64,000 nt of DNA, from assembly GCA_027483465.1 (NCBI GenBank), contig JAIXUQ010000087.1, forward strand, positions 26,320 to 90,319, read 5' to 3'. How positions within the stretch are numbered: position 1 is the stretch's first letter; each line of letters begins with the position of its first letter. This DNA is from Sphingomonadales bacterium (GTDB taxonomy: Bacteria > Pseudomonadota > Alphaproteobacteria > Sphingomonadales > Sphingomonadaceae). The notes beneath the pieces are model-generated. The model was not told the DNA's origin, did no database searches, and saw only the letters and a list, made by a program, of their open reading frames with translations. The translations under genes and the position numbers were made by a program. Shown one piece after another: positions 19,090 through 27,468 of the stretch.

Positions 19090-19541
19090 GATCCTCCCCC
19101 TTGGGGGTGGCCCTGCCTTGATGATCCTCCCCCGCTGGGGGAGGTGCCCGCAGGGCGGAGGGGGCGGCGGGTTTGGAGATGTGCGCCTGGCCCGCCCCCT
19201 CCGCCTCCCTTCGGTCGGCACCTCCCCCCGAGGGGGAGGATCTGGGGTGGTGCGGCGATCATGATCCTCGCCCACTGGGGAAGAAGCTGAGGTGGTGCGC
19301 GCCAAGTCCCGATCCTCCCCCTCTGGGGGAGGTGCCCGCAGGGCGGAGGGGACGGCTCGCGTGGAGATGTGCGCCCGGCCCGCCCCCTCCGCCTCCCTTC
19401 GGTCGGCACCTCCCCCAAAGGGGGAGGATCTGGAGTGGTGTGGCGATCATGATCCTCGCCCACTGGGGCGGCCCTGCCTCGATGATCCTCCCCCTGCGGG
19501 GGAGGTGCCCGCAGGGCGGAGGGGGCGGCGGCTTGGGTGCA
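19087..19541. repeat. Array of GC-rich palindromic repeat units (direct and inverted copies, ~180-bp higher-order period)
   Basis: GATCCTCCCCC-n-TGGGGGAGGTGCCCGCAGGGCGGAGGGG near 19124, 19311 and 19484; inverted CCCCCTCCGCCTCCCTTCGGTCGGCACCTCCCCC-n-GGGGGAGGATC near 19195 and 19383. Confidence 0.9.
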
Positions 19542-19563
19542 TGTGGGGCCGCCTGGCCGCCGG

Positions 19564-20679
19564 TCACGGGATCAGGATCTGCCGCACGGCCTGGCCGCCG
19601 GCCAGTTCGTCGAGCGCGTGGTTGATATCAGCCAGCGGCAGCACGCTGGTCAGCAGGCGTTCCACCGGCAGGCGGCCGGCGCGCCACAGGGCGATGTAGC
19701 GCGGGATGTCGCGCGCCGGCACCGCCGAACCCATATAGCTGCCGATCAGCGTCTTGGCTTCGGCCACCAGGCTGACGGCCGGGATGGTGAAGGGATCGGC
19801 CGGGTTGGGCAGGCCGACGGTGACGATGCGGCCGCCGCGCGCCGTGGTGCGATAGGCCTCGGCCAGCACGCTGCCCTTGCCCACGCTCTCGATCGCGACG
19901 CGCGGGGCCCCGTGTTCGGCAAAGGCGGCGGCCACCTCTGCGGGCGCCACGGCGGCCCGGGCGCCCAGTTCGAGCGCGAGCGCGCGCTTTTCCGGCACCG
20001 GATCAATGGCGATCACCGGCTCCGCCCCGGCCGCCACCGCGCCCAGCAGTGCAGCCAGGCCAACGCCGCCCAGCCCCCAAATCGCCACGCTTTCGCCGGG
20101 GCGCACCACGGCGGAATTGAACACCGCGCCCACCCCGGTGAGCACGGCACAGCCGAACAGCGCGGCGATTTCGGCCGGAATGTCATCATCGATGCGCACA
20201 CAGCTGCGTTCATCGATCACGGCATGGCTGGCAAAGGCCGACAGGCCCAGATGATGATGCACCTTGTGGCCGCAATCACTCAGCCGGAAGCCGCCGCCCA
20301 AGAGTTCGCCCTTGCCGTTGGCGGCCGCGCCGTTGCTGCACAGCCAGGGCTCGCCGCGGTGGCAGGCCTCGCAATGGCCGCAGGCCGGCAGAAAGGCCAT
20401 CACCACGCGCGCGCCCGGTGCCAGCCGCGCGCCCGGCCCGGCGGCCAGCACGCGCGCCACCGCCTCGTGGCCCAGCGCCATCGGCAGCGGGCGCGGCCGA
20501 TCGGCGTTCACCACCGAAAGATCGCTGTGGCACAGGCCGGCCGCCTCGATCTGCACCAGGAGTTCGCCGGGGCCGGGCGGGGCCAGATCCAGCCGCTTCA
20601 GCGTGAGCGGCCGGCTGCTGGCATAAGGTTGGGCGGCGCCCATGGCATCCAGCACGGCGGCGGTGGTGGTGGTGATCAT
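19564..20679 (-). CDS. Zn-dependent alcohol dehydrogenase (class III-like MDR family)
   Basis: EAAGLCHSDLSVVNADRPRPLPMALGHEAVARV; PACGHCEACHRGEPWLC; GLGGVGLAALLGA. Confidence 0.9.
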   Translation of the reverse strand: MITTTTAAVLDAMGAAQPYASSRPLTLKRLDLAPPGPGELLVQIEAAGLCHSDLSVVNADRPRPLPMALGHEAVARVLAAGPGARLAPGARVVMAFLPACGHCEACHRGEPWLCSNGAAANGKGELLGGGFRLSDCGHKVHHHLGLSAFASHAVIDERSCVRIDDDIPAEIAALFGCAVLTGVGAVFNSAVVRPGESVAIWGLGGVGLAALLGAVAAGAEPVIAIDPVPEKRALALELGARAAVAPAEVAAAFAEHGAPRVAIESVGKGSVLAEAYRTTARGGRIVTVGLPNPADPFTIPAVSLVAEAKTLIGSYMGSAVPARDIPRYIALWRAGRLPVERLLTSVLPLADINHALDELAGGQAVRQILIP

Positions 20680-21413
20680 GGCGCCACCCTATCGGGCAAA
20701 CGCGCCGCCGCCAATGTGGCGCGGGCCAGCGCGGCGGTGGAATTGATCAGCGGCACCGCCACGTCATCCGGCCCCAGCGCCAGCGGCACTTCTGTGCAGG
20801 CGGCGATGATCACGCCGGCCCCGGCCGCCACCAGCCGCGCCGCCTCGGCCGCCAGCGCGGCGCGCACCTGTGGCCCGGCATCGCCGGCCTTGATGGCGTT
20901 CACGGCCGGCTGCACCACCGCCAGATCGCCGGCCAGCACCGGCACCGGGCTGGCGCGGCCATAAAGATCCAGCGCCAGCGTGGCCCCCACTGCCAGCACG
21001 CCGATGCGCTGCGGGCCGTGGGCCAGCGCCTCGGCCAGGGCGGCATCGATCATCGAAACAAAGGGCGCCGCCGTGATCGCAGCGGCCCAGCCATGGGCGG
21101 CGTTGCACGGCATCGCCAGCACCTCGGCCCCCAGGGCCACCAGCCCCTGCGCCATCGCCGCCAGCGCCGGGCCGGGGGCGGGGCCGCCGCCTAGGGCCGC
21201 GGCGTTGCGATCGGGCACATGGGGGTTGCTGTCCACCAGCACGCGCGGGTGATCCGTGTCACGCGCGGCGGCGGCGCCGGCCACCAGCAGGGCCATGAAA
21301 TCGGCGGTGGCGGCCGGCCCCATGCCGCCGATCACGCCGATGGTGCGCCAGCCGGGCACGATCACGGTGCGCCAGCCGGGCACGATCACGGCGCGCGGGC
21401 GGTCGCGCGCCAT
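20676..21413 (-). CDS. Aspartate/glutamate racemase family protein
   Basis: IGVIGGMGPAATADFMALL...AMPCNAAHGWAAAI...IIAACTEVPLAL. Confidence 0.85.
   Translation of the reverse strand: MARDRPRAVIVPGWRTVIVPGWRTIGVIGGMGPAATADFMALLVAGAAAARDTDHPRVLVDSNPHVPDRNAAALGGGPAPGPALAAMAQGLVALGAEVLAMPCNAAHGWAAAITAAPFVSMIDAALAEALAHGPQRIGVLAVGATLALDLYGRASPVPVLAGDLAVVQPAVNAIKAGDAGPQVRAALAAEAARLVAAGAGVIIAACTEVPLALGPDDVAVPLINSTAALARATLAAARLPDRVAP
21342..21389. repeat. 24-bp perfect tandem duplication in the racemase N-terminus
   Basis: ggtgcgccagccgggcacgatcac x2; encodes VIVPGWRT-VIVPGWRT. Confidence 0.9.
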
Positions 21414-22438
21414 CAGTTGAAGGCGGGATCGCGCAGCACGGGGGCAAAGGCCGGCAGGCTGGGGGCGCCACCGGTGTGCAGGAACAGCACCCGCTGCCCG
21501 GCAAAATCGCCGGCGCGGGCCAGCGCGATCAGCCCGGCCATCGCCTTGCCGCTGTAAACCGGATCAAGCAGGATGCCCTCGCTGCGGGCCAGCAGCCGCA
21601 CCGCCGCCACCATGTCGCGGGTGGGCAGTGAATAGCCGGGGCCAACCCAATCGGCCAGCGCCACGATGTCGGCCGCCGTGGGGCGCGGCGTGCCGAGCAG
21701 ATCGGCGGTGGCCTCGGCCAGCTTCAGCACATTGGCTTCCTGCTCGGCCCGCGGGCGGCGCACGTTGATGCCGGTCACGGGAATGCCGGCGTTCAGCGCC
21801 ACCAGCCCGGCCACCAGCCCGGCATGGGTGCCGGCGCTGCCCGAGGCGACCACGATCCGGTCAAACGCCACGCCGGCATCGAACGCCTGGGCCATGATTT
21901 CCTGGGCGCAGGCGGCATAGCCCAGCGCGCCCAGCGGGTTGGAGCCGCCGCCGACGATCACATAGGGCCGCCCGCCCGCCGCCGTCACCGCCGCCGCCTC
22001 GGCCGCCAGTTCGGCGTTCAGATCACTGCCGGCCTTCACCATGCGGATGGCCGCAGCGCCCATCAGATCAAACAGGAGATTATTGCCCAGCGCATCGGGG
22101 CTGTAGCTGCCGGGCACCCGCTCCTCGATCACCAGCCGGCAGGCCAGCCCCTCCCTGGCGGCGGCGGCGAGCGTGAGGCGGCAATGGTTGGATTGCGGCG
22201 CGCCCACGGTGATCAGCGTGTCGGCCCCTTGCGCCAGCGCATCGGCAACCAGGAATTCCAGCTTGCGGGTCTTGTTGCCGCCGCCGGCCAGGCCCAGCAG
22301 ATCATCGCGCTTGATCCACAGATCAGCGCCCAGCGCGGCCGAAAGGCGCGGCATCGCTTCCAGCGGGGTGGCGCCAGCCGTGTAGCGGCGGCGGGCAAAA
22401 CGGGCGAGATTCACGGATTTTCCCCCATCACATCGCAA
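21413..22438 (-). CDS. dcyD: D-cysteine desulfhydrase / ACC deaminase family PLP enzyme
   Basis: LWIKRDDLLGLAGGGNKTRKLEFLVADALAQGADTLITVGAPQSNHCRLTLAAAAREGL; start codon uncertain. Confidence 0.75.
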   Translation of the reverse strand: MRCDGGKSVNLARFARRRYTAGATPLEAMPRLSAALGADLWIKRDDLLGLAGGGNKTRKLEFLVADALAQGADTLITVGAPQSNHCRLTLAAAAREGLACRLVIEERVPGSYSPDALGNNLLFDLMGAAAIRMVKAGSDLNAELAAEAAAVTAAGGRPYVIVGGGSNPLGALGYAACAQEIMAQAFDAGVAFDRIVVASGSAGTHAGLVAGLVALNAGIPVTGINVRRPRAEQEANVLKLAEATADLLGTPRPTAADIVALADWVGPGYSLPTRDMVAAVRLLARSEGILLDPVYSGKAMAGLIALARAGDFAGQRVLFLHTGGAPSLPAFAPVLRDPAFN

Positions 22439-25400
22439 AGCGCAGGGACGCCATCACCGATTGCGCGGTGAAGCTGCTGGCCTGTCGCCGGTCATAGCCG
22501 AGCACGGCGACAAAGCCGCTGCCGGCATAGGCGAACTGGCCGCCAACCTGCAGTTCGCTGGGCCGGATCGCATCGGCGCCCAGCACGAAATCGCTGCCGC
22601 CGCCGGCAAAGCGGCCGCTGAGCGCCAGCGCCGAGGTGCCCAGCTGGCTGACATAGCCGCCGCGCAGGCCCAGCCGCCAGGCGCCATCGCCCGATGGCAC
22701 GACATAATCGGCCGAAAGCGCCGCGGTGTTGGTGGTGATCGTCTGGCTCGACCGGTCCATCGTCACCGCCAGCGAACCCGCGCCGGTTTCGGTGAAGCCG
22801 TTCTGCCGCACCTTCAGCCAGCTGATGCTGTTCGATGGCATGATCGCCAGCCGTCCGGCCTTGATGGCATAGCCCAGCGTGCCGCTGGCGCCCTGGCTGG
22901 TGCCGCGCCAGCCGGCGGTGATCACCCCGCTCTGGGTGCCGAAGGTGAATTCCCGGCGCGAGCTGTAGCTGGTGAAGCCATATTGGCCTCCGATCGCCAC
23001 GAACAGCCCGCCAAACCGCTTGGCGGCATAAAGATCAACCTGGTTGGCGGTGAGCAGCAGCGGCTTGCCGGCCACCCCGCCATAGCGCACGTCCGACCAG
23101 CCGATGCTGTAGGCCAGCCCCACCGCGTCCAGCCCCAGGATCGGCTTGTCCACCCCCACCGAAAGGCCCAGCATGTTGCCGGTGAAGCCCGGCGTGTTGG
23201 CGCCATCTTTCTGGCTGATGAAATTGCCGGTTTCCTGCACCCACAGCGCCAGGCCGTTCAGATTGCCCAGTTCATCGCGCGAACCGCCCAGCCGCACCGC
23301 CGTCAGCCGCTGCGCCACGGCGCCCATGCCGGCATCGGCCATGCTGGCGGCCATGCGCAGCGGCGCGGCGCTGAAGGTGGCCGGGGCCAGCACGCGATAG
23401 GCGGCCAGCACATCGGCCTGGGTGGCCAGATTGCCGATCGCCGGCCCCAGCGTGGCATCGGCGGCGAGCGCCGCCAGCGACTGGTTGAAGAAGCCGGCCT
23501 GCCCCGGCGTCAGCCCCACCTCGGCCGCCGATTTGCGGTTGAGCGTGACGGTGACGGCGTTGGCGCTCACCGTGGCGCTGCCCAGCGTGTAGAGGAAAGG
23601 CACGGTGGCCGTATCAACCAGCGTTGACGGGCTGGCCGCCGTGATGCCTCCGGCGGCGGAGACGAGGGTGAGCGTCTGGCTGTTGGTGATCGAGGAGACG
23701 GCGACGCGCAGCCGCGCCGTGTCGGCAAAGCTGGCCGCGCCGGTCACCGTCAGGCCCGGCTGGCCGGAGCGCACCGCCACGGTGAGCCGGCTGCTGCCGC
23801 TCATGGCCAGCGACGACAGCGTGGGCGCGGTGCCGGCCGAAAGATCAAGGCTGGTCGCGCCCGAGAGGGTGACGGCCAGTTGCCCGCCGCTGGTGACGGC
23901 GCCGCTGATCGTCGCGCCGCCGCTCATCGTCAGGCGGTTGGCGCCGCTGCCCAGCGCCAGCCGGCCGGTGAGGCTGCCGCCGCTGAGCGTCACGGTGGTG
24001 GCGCCGTTGCCGCCGATGATGTCGCCGGTGATGCTGCCGCTGTTGCTGATCGCCACGGCGGCGCTGCTGGCCGACAGGTCGATGGCGCGCGCCGGCTGGC
24101 CGGACACGCTCGCTGTCACCTTGATGGTGCCGCTGTTGCTGATGCTGGTGATGCTGCCGGCCAGATCGGCGATGCCAAAGGCGGCGTTGTTGCCGCTGGA
24201 TTGCACGGTGATGGCGCCGCTGTTGACCACGCTGCCCAGATTGGCCCCGGCCTGCACCAGCACGCCCACCGCCAGCCCGCCGCTGCCGGCCGCCGTGGTG
24301 CCCTGTGCCGGGGTGAGGGCGCTGGCGACATTGGTGCTGCCAGCGAGATTGACCGCGGCCGCGCTGGCCCCGGTGCGCAGTTCGATGCCGATGGCGGTCG
24401 CATCCACCGCGCCCACGGTCAGATCGGCGCCGCCGATGCTGGCGATGCTGCCGGCCAGGCTGGCCGCGCCGCTCACCACGATGCCGCTTTGCGCGGTGCC
24501 GCGGTTGCGCCCCTGCGCCGCGATGCGCCCGCGGTTGACCAGCGATTGCCCGTCGCTGTTGCTGCCCAGCAGGATCGGATCATTGCCGGCCGGCGCCACC
24601 AACACGGCCGGCGTGCCGGCAAAGCTGGAAACGCTGCCCAGCACGGTGGTGGTGGTGGCGCTGCTGGCCGGTTGCACCACGCCGGCGGCATCGACGAAAT
24701 ACCGATCGATGGCAAAGCCGCCGCTGATCCCGGCGCCGATGCGCACCCCGGCGACGCCGGCGACGGCATTGACGATATTGCCCACCGCATCAAAACCCTG
24801 ATCGCTGCCCACCACGATATTCGCACCGCTCAGCACCTGGCCGGTGATCGGGGCCAATATGGCCAGGCCGGTGTTGCCGGTGCCGGTGGCGGCCACCGTG
24901 CCATAGGTGGTGAGATTGCCGCTGAGCGGGGCGGCCACCACGATCGCCGCACTGCCGCTGCCGGCCACCGCCACGCCGCCCAGGCTGACATTGCCCACCA
25001 CGGGCGCGGCCAGCCGCACGCCGGTGGCATTGTCCCCGGTCACGCTGATGCGGGAAAGGGTGCTGCTGGTCAGGCTGCCGGTGAAGCTGCCGCTGCCGCT
25101 CAGCAGCAGGCCGGTGTTGCCGGTGGCGCCGGTGGCGGTGCCGGTCACCGAAATCGCGCTGTTGTTGATCAGGCTGCCGCCGCTGGCGCTGTCGATGCGC
25201 ACCGCCACCACGTTGGATGATCCGGCGCTGGTCAGCGTGCCGTTGTTGGTGATGCTGTTGGCGCTGTTGATGGTGGCGGCGGTGCCGTCGGTCACCGCCA
25301 CGCTGATGCCGCTGTTCACCGTCACATTGGCCGGCTGGCCGCTGCTGGCGGTGGCGGTGGCCACCGGCGTCGTCTGGTTGGCGCTGATCACCACCTGGGC

Positions 25401-25466
25401 GGCGGCCGGCGTTGCAAGCATGGTGCCAGCCAGCAGGAGGAGACGGGGGGCGGTGCGGTCGGTCAT
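22428..25466 (-). CDS. Autotransporter domain-containing outer membrane protein
   Basis: Signal peptide MTDRTAPRLLLLAGTMLATPAAAQ, long G/S/T/A/N-rich repetitive passenger, C-terminal beta-barrel ending FTAQSVMASLRFAM. Confidence 0.85.
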   Translation of the reverse strand: MTDRTAPRLLLLAGTMLATPAAAQVVISANQTTPVATATASSGQPANVTVNSGISVAVTDGTAATINSANSITNNGTLTSAGSSNVVAVRIDSASGGSLINNSAISVTGTATGATGNTGLLLSGSGSFTGSLTSSTLSRISVTGDNATGVRLAAPVVGNVSLGGVAVAGSGSAAIVVAAPLSGNLTTYGTVAATGTGNTGLAILAPITGQVLSGANIVVGSDQGFDAVGNIVNAVAGVAGVRIGAGISGGFAIDRYFVDAAGVVQPASSATTTTVLGSVSSFAGTPAVLVAPAGNDPILLGSNSDGQSLVNRGRIAAQGRNRGTAQSGIVVSGAASLAGSIASIGGADLTVGAVDATAIGIELRTGASAAAVNLAGSTNVASALTPAQGTTAAGSGGLAVGVLVQAGANLGSVVNSGAITVQSSGNNAAFGIADLAGSITSISNSGTIKVTASVSGQPARAIDLSASSAAVAISNSGSITGDIIGGNGATTVTLSGGSLTGRLALGSGANRLTMSGGATISGAVTSGGQLAVTLSGATSLDLSAGTAPTLSSLAMSGSSRLTVAVRSGQPGLTVTGAASFADTARLRVAVSSITNSQTLTLVSAAGGITAASPSTLVDTATVPFLYTLGSATVSANAVTVTLNRKSAAEVGLTPGQAGFFNQSLAALAADATLGPAIGNLATQADVLAAYRVLAPATFSAAPLRMAASMADAGMGAVAQRLTAVRLGGSRDELGNLNGLALWVQETGNFISQKDGANTPGFTGNMLGLSVGVDKPILGLDAVGLAYSIGWSDVRYGGVAGKPLLLTANQVDLYAAKRFGGLFVAIGGQYGFTSYSSRREFTFGTQSGVITAGWRGTSQGASGTLGYAIKAGRLAIMPSNSISWLKVRQNGFTETGAGSLAVTMDRSSQTITTNTAALSADYVVPSGDGAWRLGLRGGYVSQLGTSALALSGRFAGGGSDFVLGADAIRPSELQVGGQFAYAGSGFVAVLGYDRRQASSFTAQSVMASLRFAM

Positions 25467-25569
25467 CCGGGCTATTTTCCGATGCGGTGGATCTGGTGGC
25501 CAGCACAGCCGGCGCAGCGCCTGAATAACGGCTGAACCGGCAAAATCCACCCGAAAGGCAGCGGCGCGA

Positions 25570-27042
25570 TCAGCCAAACCAGATTGGCGGCCGCCGCGCA
25601 GCCCAGGGCGCTGCCTGTTCCAGCTGAAAGGCCAGATCCATCAGGCGGGCATCATCACCGCGCCGGCCGGCAAAATGCAGGCCCAGCGGCAGGCCGTTGG
25701 TGGCCTGCATGATCGGCACGCTCATCGCCGGCGCCCCGGTGAGATTCTGCACCGGCGTGTAGGCGACGATGCGCATCATGTCGGCCATCACGTCGGCCGG
25801 CGGGCGGTGGTGGCCCAACAGGCCGATGGGCAGGGCATGGCGGGCCAGCACCGGGGTCAACAGCAGGTCATGCTCCTTGAAACTGGCGTTGTAGGCATCG
25901 CGATAGCCCGCCAGCCGCGCCATCAGCGCCGGCACATCGGCCACGGCGGCGCCCAGGCCGGCCAGATGGCGGGTCAACGGCTCCAGCGCGGCCACGCCCT
26001 CGGCGCCGAACGCCTTGTCCACGCCGGCCACCGCCTCGGCCGCGCCCAGCGCCCACAGCGCGGTGAAATCGCGCGCAAACGCCCCCGGATCAAAGGGCCA
26101 GGCCACATCGAACACGCTGTGGCCCATGGCGTTGAGCAGGGCGCGGGTGCGGGCCATGCCGCCCAGCACCTCGTCATCGGGGGCGGCATTGTCGGCCCCG
26201 TTGGTGATCACCCCGATGCGGAAGCGCTGGCCCACCGGGCCGTTCATCCGCGCCAGCGGCGGCAGGCCGGGCACATCCTGGCCCTGCAGGGAAACCAGCA
26301 CCAGCGCCGCATCGCGCACCGAACGCGACAGCACATGGTCAACCGCCAGCGCCGCCGGATCATCGCCCTTCAATTGCCCGGCCAGCCGGCCGCGGCTGGG
26401 CTTGAAGCCGAACAGGCCGCACAGATTGGCCGGGATGCGGATGGAGCCGCCGCCATCATTGGCATGGGCGATCGGCACCACGCCGGATGCCACCGCCGCC
26501 GCGCTGCCGCCCGACGAGCCGCCGGGCGAGAAATCCGGGTTCCACGGGTTGCGGGTGGGGCCGCCGGCCAGCGGCTCGGTGGTGCACATCAGGCCGAATT
26601 CCGGCGTCGTGGTCTTGCCCAGCGGGTTGATGTTCATCTGGGCATAGGCATCGACGAAGCGTTCATTGGCCTTGGCTGCCGGGGCGCGGGCAAAGGCGCG
26701 GCTGCCGTTGCGGGTGGGCCAGCCCCTGTAGTCGTTCAGATCCTTGATGAAGCTGGGGATGGACGGGGTGCGCGGCGCATCGGGCACGCGGGCCAGCGCC
26801 CCCGGCCGGTCGATCAGCACCGCAAAGTTCAGCTTCGCCTGCGCCGCCTCGGCCCGGTCGAGCGCGGCGGCCACGGCATCGCGGGCGCTCAACTCGCCGC
26901 TGCGGATGCGGCCGGCCAGCGCGATGGCATCATCGGCGGCAGCAGCGGCGGGGGCCTGGGCCGCACCGGGCGCGGCCAGCGCCGCCGCGCCGGCGGCTGC
27001 CCCGGCCAGCAACTGGCGACGGTCGAGAATCTGATCAGCCAT
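25570..27042 (-). CDS. Amidase (amidase signature family), probable Tat-type signal
   Basis: DRRQLLAGAAAGAAALAAPGAAQ; PWNPDFSPGGSSGGSAAAVASGVVPIAHANDGGGSIRIPANLCGLFGFKPSRGR. Confidence 0.9.
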   Translation of the reverse strand: MADQILDRRQLLAGAAAGAAALAAPGAAQAPAAAAADDAIALAGRIRSGELSARDAVAAALDRAEAAQAKLNFAVLIDRPGALARVPDAPRTPSIPSFIKDLNDYRGWPTRNGSRAFARAPAAKANERFVDAYAQMNINPLGKTTTPEFGLMCTTEPLAGGPTRNPWNPDFSPGGSSGGSAAAVASGVVPIAHANDGGGSIRIPANLCGLFGFKPSRGRLAGQLKGDDPAALAVDHVLSRSVRDAALVLVSLQGQDVPGLPPLARMNGPVGQRFRIGVITNGADNAAPDDEVLGGMARTRALLNAMGHSVFDVAWPFDPGAFARDFTALWALGAAEAVAGVDKAFGAEGVAALEPLTRHLAGLGAAVADVPALMARLAGYRDAYNASFKEHDLLLTPVLARHALPIGLLGHHRPPADVMADMMRIVAYTPVQNLTGAPAMSVPIMQATNGLPLGLHFAGRRGDDARLMDLAFQLEQAAPWAARRPPIWFG

Positions 27043-27126
27043 GGCGCACCTCTCCCATATGGTTTGCCGCCATGCTGGCACGCGCCGCGCCGCTGAAAAA
27101 GCCCCTTTGGGGCGGTGGCCACCAAA

Positions 27127-27231
27127 GCCCGCCACGCCGTCACCAGCGCCCGTCATGCCGTCACCGGCGCCCGCGATGCGGCCACCGGGGCCCAAACTGC
27201 CGCCACATATGGCCCGCCTGCCGTCACGCCG
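27127..27231. repeat. Degenerate 21-bp tandem repeat, about 5 units
   Basis: gcccgccacgccgtcaccagc / gcccgtcatgccgtcaccggc / gcccgcgatgcggccaccggg / gcccaaactgccgccacatat / ggcccgcctgccgtcacgccg. Confidence 0.8.
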
Positions 27232-27396
27232 CGGCGGCCCCGAATCCCACAAACCGCGCGGTCAGTGCCGCATCCCGGCCCGGATCATGCTGAAATTCCA
27301 GTCACTTGGCTCCCGCCCTGTCCTACAGGGGGCGATTTCGGCCATGATGGCCGGGTTCTTTGACAGGAAAATCCCGCACACAGGTCGGCCGGCCCA

Positions 27397-27435
27397 AAAA
27401 TGCGGCCGCCGGCCCGGTTGCCCCGGCCGGCGGCC
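27397..27435 (-). terminator. Terminator of the TonB-dependent receptor gene
   Basis: Minus strand GGCCGCCGGCC-n10-GGCCGGCGGCC then GCATTTTTGG. Confidence 0.65.
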
Positions 27436-27468
27436 CGAAATCGGCGCCGAAATCAGCGCGCCGTGCGA

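Noticed and set aside
18343-19305. Prepilin peptidase N-terminal extension to 19305 in the ORF track
   Set aside because: The extra 72 residues are translated repeat sequence (PPPPPPCGHLPQRGRI); the normal IGSFLxVxxxR start follows the ATG at 19089.
19087-19541. Possible CRISPR array
   Set aside because: Repeats are palindromic, variable and in both orientations, without uniform spacers; no cas genes in the window.
22461-25220. Plus-strand ORFs opposite the autotransporter
   Set aside because: Repetitive passenger domain leaves antisense frames open; no signal peptide or domain motif.
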